From Stictocephala bisonia (taxonomy: Eukaryota; Arthropoda; Insecta; Hemiptera; Membracidae): a DNA stretch of 64,000 bases. The notes beneath the pieces were generated by a model. The model had not been told where the DNA came from. It worked only from the letters and a program-made list of their open reading frames with translations, and searched no databases. Positions 21,666-33,900 of this stretch are shown one piece after another. The stretch covers positions 186,001 through 250,000 of the forward strand of contig JAQJVL010000518.1 in assembly GCA_035578905.1 (NCBI GenBank), written 5' to 3'. Position 1 is the stretch's first letter. Each line of letters starts with the position of its first letter. Made by a program: the position numbers and the translations under genes.

Positions 21666-23269
21666 GGGGAGAAACTAAGTATCGGGCTTATCAATGATCT
21701 GAAAATGAGACCAACACTACGTGGTTTGGATTCCATGTAAAGCTGTAGGTCCCTTAGTTGACCTGGCTGTTGGGCTATTAATAAACTACCCTTTCTAAAC
21801 AACAGTTGAACTCAGTTAGTAACCAGACTACACTTAGCCACATTCATTCTACACTCATATCATCATTCATATTCTCCTTAAAATACCCACAACGTTGTGT
21901 AGGCGTCTCATATTTAAGAATTTTTATACTAATATTTTTTTATTTTACTTTAATATTTCTGTGATAAATAAACTTAATTTCCTTTCATATAACATTATCT
22001 TCTTGCAGCAATAATTTAAATGGAGAATATTTTGATCCTTTAAAAAACAAACTCGTTTAATGCAAATGAATAATATGAAATGAGCCAATAAAACAGTTAA
22101 ACTGATCTCAATATTTATTTTATTAATTGTCCTTTAGAAAAAATATCTGCTTATAACGTTAATGATTTAAGCAAGTACTATTTTTTGAGACTGAATATAG
22201 TTTAATGTCTGTTTGAACAGAACCAATTTATTGCTTTATCAGATGTGATTAAAAAGTAGACAAATATTCCTAAAGCTGCTTTCGGATAGATACTAATGAT
22301 AGATTTGGAAGGATAGAGATAGAACCACTTAGTAAAGTTAGGTGATCTGTGATAGAACTGCGGTACAGATACAACAAACTTACATTCAGGTGTTTAAATC
22401 AAGACCTTGAATTTTCACATTTAGTTTGTGAAAACTAAAGGAATTTCTATAATGTTTCGTAAATGAGAACATACTCCTGATACTCATGTGCAATTTAGAT
22501 TATTCCAAAATCACGTTTTGTCAATCTCATCCATTTGCTGATCTTGGTTCATAATATCATCAGTTAAAACTCGTTATTGATATGGGAACAAATATCACAT
22601 TTGTGAATTTAACAAAACTATTCAAGTATTCATACTTATTAAATTCATACACCCGCGTATGTCACTACATGGTTGGTGGCAACTGATACCAGATGGGCTA
22701 ATCCCACAGGAGAGTGGTCAAAGAAATTTACAGGGGAGGGAGATGAAAATATTCCTTCGTCTTCACATTTTGAAATTGCATCTTCAATCAAAAATCTATC
22801 TTCCACCACAAATATTTCTCTCTAACTCTAATCCATCCATCATACCAATTAATTCATTTGGCTCCAGCTTCCTCAACAATTTGTAAATAACGGGTTTATA
22901 CTATAACTGTTTATTATGAAGTACATTGAAACTTGTTCGGTTCCAAAAGCTACTGTTAGGCAAACATATTTTTAGGCAACAAATAAACAGTGCTATCAAT
23001 GGATTTTATTAACGTACATGGGATAGCAGCATATTCTGAAAACATGTATTATAACTTCTAGAAAATGTAATTACTAAACATTTATTCAACGACTAAATAG
23101 ATACTTTCACAGCAGTGCATCACAACTGTGCAAGTCCAGGTGATTCCTCAACTTCTGGACAGATTAAAATGTAATTTAAAGCAAACAAATCGTTCTCATT
23201 CGGTTATTCCTGTTAAAGGTTGCTTACATACTATTAATTGCCTCGCTCATGAAACCAGTAAGTCAATGA
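21666..23269. other. Intergenic stretch
   Basis: No gene recognised. A 75-codon open frame at 22659-22886 has no protein-like features. Confidence 0.4.
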
Positions 23270-25520
23270 TTTTTTTATAACTTAACATTTATTTAATATT
23301 TACAATCTATTCAATAATGAACAATAAGTAAATTCGATCTATTTTAAATAACAATGGTTGATTACCTTCCAAAGACTGTAAACAACATAATGGATTAAAA
23401 ACGTTCACTTAAACTAAGTAAGTCATGCCTTTTTAGTCTATAAATGTGTTGACTATTGTCCAACAAATTCACAGCAAGATGGTTTTCATGTGCTTCAAGC
23501 TTCTGTAGGTAACGTAAACTAAACTTTGAGATTTCATCTTGCACGTAGTCAATTCTTGTGTCTTTGTGGATTACTGCATTCCTAACATACCATGGAGCTT
23601 GCAATATAGTTCGCAGTACCTTTGACTGGAAACGTTGAATAATGTTCAGATTTGATAATGATGCTGTCCCCCACAACTGTATGCCATATGTCCACACTGG
23701 CTTCAAGACAACTTTGTACAGTAATAGTTTATTTTCAGTGGAGAGGTGGGATCTTTTTCCAAAAAGCCAATACATTTTAGAAAATTTTGTATTTAGTTGC
23801 AATCGTTTATTCCAGATATGGCTCTGCCATGTCAGTCGCCTATCTAAGTAAATTCCTAGATATTTAACATTATTTCGTTGAGTTAGTAGAGTGTTGTTTA
23901 AGGAAACATTTGGACAGTTTTCCGAATTAAGCGTAAATGTAATGTGTATAGATTTACTCTCGTTTACTTGTATTCTCCAACGTTTTACCCAATCTGTCAT
24001 TGAATTTAAAACATCTTGCAAGATCTGAGAAGCTGTAAAAGGGTTCCGATGAGAAGCAAGGACTGCAGTATCATTTGCAAATGTTGCAGTTAGAGTTTCT
24101 TGGTGAGTTGGAATATCAGCTGTGAATATTGTGAACAATAAAGGGCCCAATACACTACCCTGTGGAACTCCAGATTCAATTAATTTTAGATTTGAATAAC
24201 AATTTTGAAATTTTATTCTAAAGTATCTTTGGGATAGGTAAGATTTTATTAGATTGTAGAAATTATGAGGTAGAAGTAATTTAATTTTGAACAACAGCCC
24301 ATCATGCCAGACTTTATCAAAAGCCTGGCTTATATCGAGAAATGTTGCTGAGCAAAATTCCTTTTTTTCTAAGGTTTGCCTGATTTTATCAACAACTCGA
24401 TGCACCTGTTCAATTGTTGAATGGTTAGGTCGAAATCCGAACTGATGATTTGGAAGTAAATTTAGCTCAGTTAATAATGGATTTAATCGTTTCAAAAACA
24501 ATTTTTCAAACAGTTTTGATGGAACCGGTAGGAGACTTATCGGTCTGTATGAAGTAACCTGATGAGGTGGTTTACCAGGTTTCAGAATAACAATAATGTC
24601 AGCTACCTTCCACTGAGATGGAATGTACTCGAGTCTCAACATGGCGTTGAACAATATAGTAAGGAAAACAATCGCTTTCCTAGGGAGCTCTTTTAGCACC
24701 TTTCCTGTAATAAGGTCATAGCCAGGAGATTTTTTAGCAGGAAGTCCTTCGATTGCTCCCTTTATTTCTGATGGTTTGAATGAGGTTATTGGCATTTCAA
24801 GCTGATTAGGTGAGTCCAGAAATTCTTTAACATTTGGACCAATGTCATTACATCTGTTTACAGGATTAGGTTTGAATACATTTGAAAAATGGTTAGCAAA
24901 CAAGTCTGCCTTTTCCATGCTACTTTTAGCCCAAGAACCGTTAGGCTTGGAAATAGGAGGGATTGGGACTTGTGGCTGCGTCATCCTTTTCGTCACTTTC
25001 CATAATGAGTAATCAGTCGCCTCAGTGGGAGAAAGGGTTGATGTGAATTCCTGAAACCAAACATTGTTTATATCATGCAACATTCTTTTCAGCTGTTGGG
25101 AGGCCCGGTTGAAGTTTGTCTTATCAACAGCATTTCTTGAATGTTTCTTCATTCTTCGCAAGCGACGTTTCTCAGCAATCTTTTGTTTTATGTAAAACGG
25201 ATAATTAATTTGTTTAATAGTTTCACTACGCAGTTCCGGAGTTGATTTCCAAGCAGAAGCCTGAACGGAAGAAGTGAATATTTCAACTGCATTATCTATG
25301 TCTCCTCCGGTTTTTAAGGGAATGGTCAGATTTAAGGTATTGTTCAACAACTCTCGAAATTGATCCCAATTAGTATTTTTGTTTGACAGTGTAGGAGGTT
25401 TTTCCTTTAACATAATAGACGAGCTTATAGTCAGTATCAAAGGTGAATGATTGATTAAATGTATGGTTTGCGATTGGCGGACTTTTCCACCGTTTCTGTA
25501 GCAGAAGTAGCGGTGATACT
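23270..25520 (-). mobile_element. 5'-truncated Jockey/CR1-like non-LTR retrotransposon
   Basis: One long RT frame lies on the - strand, followed by about 125 bp of 3' UTR. It ends at a short T run on the + strand (23270-23276), which would be the poly(A) end. Upstream only about 35 residues of the endonuclease domain remain before a stop at 25519. No target-site duplication was convincingly found. Confidence 0.75.
23395..25440 (-). CDS. Non-LTR reverse transcriptase with altered active site
   Basis: The 681-codon frame contains the RT blocks in order: SYRPISLLPVPSKLFEKLFL, FGFRPNHSTIEQVHRVVDKI, DISQAFDKVWHDGLLFKI, SGVPQGSVLGPLLFTIF, the active-site block TATFANDTAVLASH, NVKYLGIYLDRRLTW, and a C-terminal domain with LLYKVVLKPVWTYGIQLWG. 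In active enzymes the active site reads [YF]ADD. Here the first Asp is Asn, so catalysis should be lost. Upstream of the nominal start (a TTG at 25440, not a genuine initiation codon) the frame continues to 25518 with the endonuclease end INHSPLILTIS, where the conserved SDH is NH: another Asp to Asn. The frame is otherwise open, so it probably decayed recently. Confidence 0.85.
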   Translation of the reverse strand: MILTISSSIMLKEKPPTLSNKNTNWDQFRELLNNTLNLTIPLKTGGDIDNAVEIFTSSVQASAWKSTPELRSETIKQINYPFYIKQKIAEKRRLRRMKKHSRNAVDKTNFNRASQQLKRMLHDINNVWFQEFTSTLSPTEATDYSLWKVTKRMTQPQVPIPPISKPNGSWAKSSMEKADLFANHFSNVFKPNPVNRCNDIGPNVKEFLDSPNQLEMPITSFKPSEIKGAIEGLPAKKSPGYDLITGKVLKELPRKAIVFLTILFNAMLRLEYIPSQWKVADIIVILKPGKPPHQVTSYRPISLLPVPSKLFEKLFLKRLNPLLTELNLLPNHQFGFRPNHSTIEQVHRVVDKIRQTLEKKEFCSATFLDISQAFDKVWHDGLLFKIKLLLPHNFYNLIKSYLSQRYFRIKFQNCYSNLKLIESGVPQGSVLGPLLFTIFTADIPTHQETLTATFANDTAVLASHRNPFTASQILQDVLNSMTDWVKRWRIQVNESKSIHITFTLNSENCPNVSLNNTLLTQRNNVKYLGIYLDRRLTWQSHIWNKRLQLNTKFSKMYWLFGKRSHLSTENKLLLYKVVLKPVWTYGIQLWGTASLSNLNIIQRFQSKVLRTILQAPWYVRNAVIHKDTRIDYVQDEISKFSLRYLQKLEAHENHLAVNLLDNSQHIYRLKRHDLLSLSERF

Positions 25521-26214
25521 AAAGTTTGGAATTTGGAACTGGAACAAGTTTGTGTAGCTGTACCTGATTTCTTACTGTCATATGTTAAATTTTAGTATGT
25601 AGTAAAGTTGTCTAGTAAGCAAGCAAAGATTTTAGAACTGTCAAATTGAAACTGTTGAGGTTATATTGCTCAGTATAACATATAATTTGTTCTACCATCC
25701 TTACATTGAGGTTTAGGTAAAGGCTACTTTTCTTATCTCTTATATTTCAGGCTAAGTAATGATTGGAAATTATATTTAAGTATTATAACTGGTGAACAAT
25801 GTCTTATTTATTTTGTGATTTCTTTGGTATGTAGATCTATCTAAAAATCCCTTTTTTGGACAATTATCTGCTTTCTGGTGATAAAATTACATTCTTCTAT
25901 TCCTTGTCATGAAATAGATTAGTTATAATCTAACTCAGTAAAGAAAGTATATAAACAATCTATATTCATGATAAATCACATGCCCTTCTAAGTGAACAAA
26001 GTAGAAGTCCTAATATCCATTTTTCATAGTTCAATCTTGATTCACTATATTTTCAAATTAATTGTATAAATCATGTAAGTTAACTGTAACAGCCAGTTTT
26101 CTTTCAGAGTTTTTATGGGACATTGCACAACTTGTCCTGCACTGTCCTTTATTCCGCTTTATTTGAGATTGTTTGGGTGCGGGCACTTCTACTGGGAATC
26201 ACCAACTGTATAAG
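25521..26214. other. Intergenic stretch
   Basis: AT-rich. No feature found between the retrotransposon and the small DNA transposon at 26.2 kb. Confidence 0.4.
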
Positions 26215-26998
26215 GTACGGATGGTATTTATGCACTTTCTAGATGCCTCGCCAATCCTGATTTTTATCACCAGTGGGTAAAATCAGGCCTATATTTTATG
26301 AGAATACACTTTTTATTCGGCGGAAATAACGTTTTAAACCAAAAAGATCAAAAATTCTAAATTTTTGAAATTGTTATTTTTGGATTTAATCTGTTATTCT
26401 TCGTGATTTTTTTCATCATTTTTTATTTGTTGTAGTTTTTGTGCTGAACAAGAATTAGAAACTTTGTTGGTCTATGATAATTATTTTTTGAGGTATGGTG
26501 GAAAGATTACTTTCACGGTAACTCATCTCTGGAGGCCATGTGCACAATGTTGATACGAGCTACGACTAGAAACCAAAAACAAATTTCGTACATATACGCT
26601 GGCCGTCATGGAGGCCAGCCAACCGAATGTAATGCAAATTACGACTTTTTGTTGACAATATAGATGATTAGGATAAGTTAGGTTATGTTTGCTTAGGTAA
26701 GTAAAAAGTGTATTTTTCGGGCCAAAAAATTAATTTGATTGGAAACCCAATTTATATATTCGTGCTTACCATTAAAATACAAGTTAAATGAAAAAAATGC
26801 AAATAAATTCCAATTTTTTAATAAAGTTGGTTTTTTCACTATCACCTAAAAACCTATTTTTTCGATTTTTCAGTAAAAAACAAGTTTTTAGCGGCTAAAA
26901 TCAACTTCTGTATGAACTACAAACTCGTATTTCACCACTTTTTCAACAAGAAATCATATTTTCAGAGGTGTCTAGAAAGTGCATTTAAATTACCCTAA
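26215..26998. mobile_element. Non-autonomous DNA transposon (MITE-like), class unknown
   Basis: The left end (from about 26215) and the right end share an inverted stretch of about 30 bp with the core ATGCACTTTCTAGATGCCT / AGGTGTCTAGAAAGTGCAT. The interior is AT-rich, with poly-T/A blocks and no frame. A clear target-site duplication is not resolved. Confidence 0.45.
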
Positions 26999-27754
26999 CT
27001 TATGTAAATGTGATTTACCATGTATAATGTTCATAACCTAACCCCTAGATACTTTCATACACTCACCATTGGTTTGTTATGCATAAAACGGAAAAGATCC
27101 AAAATATCAAAAAATATGTTTTACTTGATCTAATCTAACTTAATCTTTAAACCTTCATCCGCTGAAAATGTAAGGAAATTTGTATTTTGTGCTTGTTGCT
27201 TTTATTATCATCACACTAATGCTGATATACAAGATTCACTGTAAAATATGCTTTTCTGTTTTATCTTGAGGTATAATTGTTGTGAAACAAATTAATTTTC
27301 AATTTCGTTATCAGCCTAAAAAGACATGTCAATATAAAAAAACGTCTAATAATGGAGATATACAATTAATTGTTTTGCTGACCCCCTATAAAAGTACAGG
27401 CAAACTTTTTAAATAAATATTTCATGTTCCACAGAGACATAGTTTAGACCATTCTATGTTGTCTTGACTTGAAATAATAGCATTTTACTTGTATGGCTTC
27501 TCATATTACAGATTGAAGATAAGGCCAGTCAATATTTCTACTCGTGTTTTGTTATATTTTTGAGTAGGGGGCTTACTGTCAAAGTAATTATAAAAGGGTT
27601 TAATAAAAAGAGGTCAGATTGTTTCGCTCTCTTACAACAGTATATAAGTTAAAACTTCAACTGTTTTATTTCATCTAAAAATGTTACAATTAGCTAGAAT
27701 TTAGAATAACCTTCTTCAATTATGATTTACATTATTTAATTTTGTTACTCTTAG
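26999..27754. other. Upstream region of SCYL2
   Basis: No non-coding first exon could be recognised. TCTTAG at 27749-27754 could be the acceptor of a 5'-UTR intron, with 19 bp of leader before the ATG. Confidence 0.35.
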
Positions 27755-27773
27755 GTCATTAAGAAAACTGCAG

Positions 27774-27900
27774 ATGGATGTATTTAATAAGTTTTACTCC
27801 ACCGTTTCTACAACGGTCTCTCAGCTTCAAGGGGTTTTACCAGGGAACCCTGTAACCAGAGAGTATGAGGTTATTGCCCACGTTGCAAGTGCTGGACCTG
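27774..27900 (+). CDS. SCYL2: SCYL2 coding exon 1
   Basis: This exon encodes residues 1-42 and starts MDVFNKFYSTVSTTVSQ. GNPVTREYEVIAHVASAGPG is a near match to the start of the pseudokinase domain in vertebrate SCYL2. Donor GTAAGT; one base (G) is carried into the next exon. Confidence 0.9.
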
Positions 27901-30900
27901 GTAAGTGTAAAAAAATCTACAGAAGATATATTTGTTTAAAAATCAATTAGGTTGAATTGGCTATATCAATTCAAAGGATTGCGGTAGTCCAGATCACACG
28001 GTAATCCGAACGACCCTCCCGGCCACTTGCAAACAGCTCTTTTCGTTGCACATCTTAACTTGTTACTTTTTTATAAGGATAGTAACAGTGACAGAACTGT
28101 TGTTCTAATAATCATCAGAATATCAAATAAACGTAGACAGATAACTTAAAAATTACAGATTACTTTATAATTAAGTAAAATTTGTACAGTTTAAATTGTT
28201 TGATTTTTACTTGACGTATGTAAATGATTTTAAAAGATATAAACATTTTTCTTATAATTGAACTCAGCAGTTTGAACAAATAGGCTACGTATTTTAAAAA
28301 TAGTTGAATTTTTTCATTACTGTACTTTTCTAGTTTATTATTATTATTATGTTTATAACATTTTATAGGTTAGTAATTATTCTATTAAATGGTAATTTTG
28401 TTTGGAATAATTAGCATTGTTTTTCCGAACAATTTGATAGTCTGAACAGGCCCTTGCAAAGGACCGTACTGTACTCCTTTTTGCTTACTACATTAAGAGT
28501 ATTTTGCCTTTTCTCTCAAACCAACTCAGCACTCAAGTTGTTGGACAGACTGAGGCTGAAACTTCAGTTAGGCATTGAGCTTGAATGATTAAAAATTCCA
28601 ATGAGTTAATTAATATTTCCTAATATGTGTATATTTATAAGCGTATGTATAATCTAGCTTTTTAAAATGTATTATAATTACGTATTAATATATTATTAAA
28701 ATCAGTTGCAATAGAATTTATGTTTGTTGTATTATGTAGGACTTCAATGGAAGATTTATAGTGGATACAAAAAGTCAACAAGGCAAGAAGCGTCTATTTT
28801 TGTGTTTGAGAAACGACAGTTGGAACGGTGGTGTAAACAAGACAGGGAGGATATCCTAAACTCACTTAGGCAAGGGGCTGCACAGTTAACTCGGTTACGC
28901 CACCCACAAATACTTGTAGTTCATCATCCTTGTGAAGAGTCCAGGTAATTGCAAAATTGCTTAATATTGTGGTTATCGTTATTAGGGAATGGACACTGTT
29001 GAATCGGTTCCGAACTGGCGTGGGTAAATATAACTACGAGAAGTATAAATGGGGATTGACACTTGATCAGTCATTTTATTGTTGGAAGACTATACAACAA
29101 TGGATTATATAGAGTGCCCTATGCACTCTTTTATGAAGGAATTAGCCAGTATAAACAGAATCAATGAGGACGGTCTTAATGGTTTCATGCATTAGACTTA
29201 GCTTTGTGACAGGAGACCAGTTTATATTTTTATTCTTATTACTACACAACATGACTTTTGGATTTTTATCCAAACATATATCACAGCATTTAAAAAATAG
29301 TAAATGTTAGCTGATAACAAACACCATTATCGTTATTTTAAAATAAATTTTAATTTGGCAGCTAACTTATATTCTATTTAATAGCTTGCAAATGTTATTT
29401 ATTTTCTTTAATAGGAAACTTCTCGTCATTTTTCTGTGTTGCTACCAGTTTAGTTACTTTTGCTACATTTGATTAAAAATATTTTATGACATAATGACTT
29501 CCTAGTGATAAACGTTCGCAAATGTTCGATGACATTTAGAGTGGTGATGTGGTTGCTCCTGATCACTACATGTTATCATGATATTCACTTATTGTCTGTA
29601 TGATTGACGTGTTGCTTGCAAAACAAATAAATAAATCAAGAAATTAACAGGCAGAATTAGTTTATGTGCCTTTGATAATAGTAATAAATCAATCTGTTTG
29701 AAACATATCAGAACTGCCACAAAATAAACAAGCGTTTTAGTAGCAAATTGTCTTAAATGAATAAGGACTTTGTTTTAAGTAAGTTAATATTTGTATTTGT
29801 TTGTCTTAAAAGTTACATTTTAAAATATTTAAAATACTTGACATATTATTGATGAGTAGAACACTAGAAATGACTAAAGATAGATCTAAAAGGGTTCATG
29901 AAAGGTAGTTGATTTATCAGTGATAAGCACATCAGCTGGTTTTTTGTTTTTTTTTTTGTTTTGTTTGTTGAAGAAGTTCATTAACATGTTGATTGCAATG
30001 AGGGCCATTGATGGGCCACAACAATTTTAGCTCATGCTACGAGGGCCACAGGTGGCCCTTACTAGATTTCAGCCTGGCGCCACAGCTGTTTTTACGGTTA
30101 AGTCCAATTTTCATTGTTCCGAATTCTGTGTTCCATGCAACAAGAAATGACCCTCCAAGTACAGAAATAGCCAAAATCCAGTCTTTTGCCGCCATTCTGT
30201 GAAGTTATTGATGAGGTAGAATGGTGGCCCTCATGGCGGGGGGGAGGCAAAACTTTACATATACCAGATGATATTATGTTTCAACTGTTTTGTAGTGTTT
30301 TTTTTTTTTTTTATTATTTCTTCCTGCGCATTGATCAGCTTTTGAGGTAAGGTGTTAAGTAAGCGACATTAATTCTTTTTGTGGCAGAAACTAGTCTGTC
30401 TAAATGTAGTAAAAACTAGTTCAAATATATAAAAACTTATTTAGGATTGCTTTATTTAAAAACCAGAGTTTTGTGGCAAATTTTATGAGCTTTCAGAATA
30501 TATTATTAAAAATTACATAATACTAAAAATGACACTACAATTTGTGTTTGATTGATTAAAGATGCAAGGGCCACCAGTAACTCACATGGCGCACAGCGGC
30601 ACGTATGACAAGAGCTACCGGTAGCCCTCATGGCATTAGGCGGACATAGTTTTACTACAGCGGTGTCAGAATGACACAATAAATTATCTACGCTGGCAGT
30701 CAACGTGTTAAGTAATGAATGTGGAGTCCTCTATATTGTCACGTCATCTCCTATGCTGCGCTATCATACTACTCTCTCAGGAACATAATCTAGCATTTAT
30801 TTACGTGTTCTATTGTAGCTAAATTATTTGTTGAATATGTTCTTTGACTATATTACTTGTAAATAGATATCTCATTTAATGGGAATATTTGTGCCGATAA

Positions 30901-33900
30901 TTTGGTTAGTAAGTGAGGTCTGCTACCACAGCTGGTTTAAACTGCATTTCATTTATATGGGTCTACACTAGCACTCCATATAGATAGGTGGACCTCAAAA
31001 ACAGCTGCTCATTTGAGATACAAAATTTAACATTATTTGGATGAGAAATTATCTACTTTTAAAATTTAGAAATGATGTATTGCTTTTCTTCGATTATATG
31101 AGGCCTACTGTGTACAAATAATTATCAACTATTTTGTTTTGAATTATCTGAGGAACATTTTGAAACTTCTTTTCACAGTATTGTAATTTTAGTAGATTAT
31201 TATTAGTATTATTAAATGACCTTTTAGTAAATTTTTAGCTCTAAATTAATTATTGCAATTTTAAATATGTCAATTATTCTGTTTCTAAAGTACATGAATA
31301 AAGTATTGCTATTATTATTATCTTTTAGAGATAGAATTATCAGGATATATAGTGAACTATTGCTGAGAAATTCAATTTTGACAGATTTTATAAGCATACA
31401 AAAATAAACATATTTTGCCCTAGTACATACTGTGGATTATCAATTAATTTACAGGTTTCTGCATAGTACAATGACATAACAGCTGTATTGTATTTGATAA
31501 ACAATAATTATTGCTTTTCAGGGACAGTTTGGCATTTGCCACAGAACCAGTATTCGCCAGTTTAGCCAACATTTTGGGGAAATCAGAAAACACTCCTGTC
31601 CCTCCTAATATTCAATTAAAGAATTACAAGTTATATGAAGTGGAAATAAAATATGGTCTCTTACAGGTAAGAATGTTATTTGTTTAGATTTTCTCTCCAA
31701 GGAATTCATGTGTCTTAGATATTTCATTTATTTTCCAAGACAAGATTTAATTTCATGTTGCTGACGGTGATTAGTTTTTTAATTTCCTATTGGTCATTTA
31801 GTCAGCTGTTGAGGATGAAGGAATGAAAGTAGTGCATTACATATCTAATAGATGAATATGTGTAGTTTGTTTATTATATTATTAAATTAATTATTCTTTA
31901 TTCGGATTCATAGAAAAGTCGATAATATTTACCTTAAGCACATAAATACAAGCTCATGTGTAGTAATCATACAATGCAAGTTAGTTGGTTGTAATGTAAT
32001 TGACTTCTCAAATGGCAAATAAATACTTACAAATCTTATAATTGTAACTGAATGTTCGATAACAGGTTCAATTAACAGCTGTGAGTGTAGTATATTGACC
32101 GATCATAGTCAGTTAAATAAAAAATTTCTTATGGTTTATAGTGGGAAGAAATGCCCAATTAAGATACAGCTCCCTTTGCCTGCTTTTGGATAGTCCATTT
32201 TTGTTTTTTAAGCTTGTTGGACCACCAGTTTAATGTGACTTCCGAACCACAGGACTATCGATTTTACTATATTTTATTGTAATAATAGATATTTTAATAA
32301 TAGATATCAAATTCTAATTCTCTTTGGTTGTCTTGTTGTATGAGTAATTTGAAATGATTCAATAACATAGCGTTGCAGTATACAATTTGTTAGTTAAAAG
32401 TATTAGTATATTAGAGAGATAGGACATCAGCAAACTTACCTTAAAAGACAAGTTCACTAACATCAGAGTAGTAGTCACAAACACAAAATACACAAAATCT
32501 CACAAATTTTCAACACCACAGGCATTTTCTTCATGTGAGTAGAGGGAGAGAGAGAGAGAGACACTGAAATGACTTCCTTTATTGCTGGGTAGGTGGCTGT
32601 GGTGGGGGGTGTACATCCATAGAGCAACACTCAGGTGTAGATGCAGTATTTCAGTTAGTATATATATAAAAATATATATGAAGTTTGCTGATGGGGAAGG
32701 GGTTGAAGGGAAGTGGTCTATCTTATGTTCAGATTAGGTGGGTCACGGGATTTTGTTATCCATTGGTGTGCTAATTCCATCCTTCGGAGTTGGGAACTAT
32801 TGGCATGGGAAGGAAGGGATCTGATTACCTTAGTGGTGTAACACTGATCAAAATTTTGATTATGGAGAAGAGTATGGGCAGAGACAGGTTTTTCAGGATT
32901 TTGGACTTTGCAATCATGTCTATGGCCATTCATGCGTTTACGAAGGGTTTCACTGGTAAGGCCAATATATTGGTCAGGACAGTGCTGGCACTGGAGTTGA
33001 TAAATTAGATTGGTGGAATCACAGGAGTGGTTTCCAGGTATCTTGTAGGTTAAGGAGGTAGTGGAGCTGGTAAAAGATGTGGCTGGGTTTTGCAAGATTT
33101 CTTGTTACAAGGATTGGAACCGGGTGGTTGCTGGTCTTTAGGACAGGTCAGGATGTTGGGATCAGGTAACTTAGGATGGACCAGGATTTGGCGGAGGTTT
33201 TTGTTTTGTCTGAAAGTTACAGTAGGAGGTTTTACAAGGAGATCTGTGGTGTGGGGGGAAGCTTTTAAGATGTTGAAGCCATCTTTCAGGATTTGGTTGA
33301 GTTTTTGTAGGCCATGGTGGTAATTAGTGATAAGGGGTAAGCATTGGGAACTGCTTCTGGTTTGGGGTTGGCTTTGGGACTGGGCTAAACAGATTTGGTT
33401 TTTAACAAGGTTGGTAGGGTAACCTCTCTTTTGGAAAGCACTGACAAGTTGGTTGTTGTATTGATTTAGGTTTCTGGGAGAGGAAATGATACGTTTGGCA
33501 CGGGTGGCTAGACTATAGGGTAGGGAGCGTTTAGTGTTGTTGGGGTGACAGCTGGTATAGTGAAGGTATTGTTGTTTATTGGTAGGTTTGATGTGAATAT
33601 CAGTTTGAAGGACACCGTCCTCCAATCCAATTTCAACATCAAGGAAGACTATGCGTTCAAACAACTCCAGTGCCAGCACTGTCCTGCCCAATATATTGGC
33701 CTTACCAGTGAAACCCTTCGTAAACGCATGAATGGCCATAGACATGATTGCAAAGTCCAAAATCCTGAAAAACCTGTCTCTGCCCATACTCTTCTCCATA
33801 ATCAAAATTTTGATCAGTGTTACACCACTAAGGTAATCAGATCCCTTCCTTCCCATGCCAATAGTTCCCAACTCCGAAGGATGGAATTAGCACACCAATG

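Noticed and set aside
22659..22886. 75-codon + strand frame
   Set aside because: No recognisable domain, splice site or repeat copy; indistinguishable from chance.
23395..25440. The retrotransposon frame as a host gene, with an initiator at 25440
   Set aside because: The first codon is TTG and the frame continues upstream into endonuclease sequence; this is a truncated transposon, not a host gene.
32790..33323. + strand frames across PLE-2 (and the N-terminal part of the long - strand frame ending at 33871)
   Set aside because: These are antisense readings of the GIY-YIG region that stay open because of its inverted duplication.
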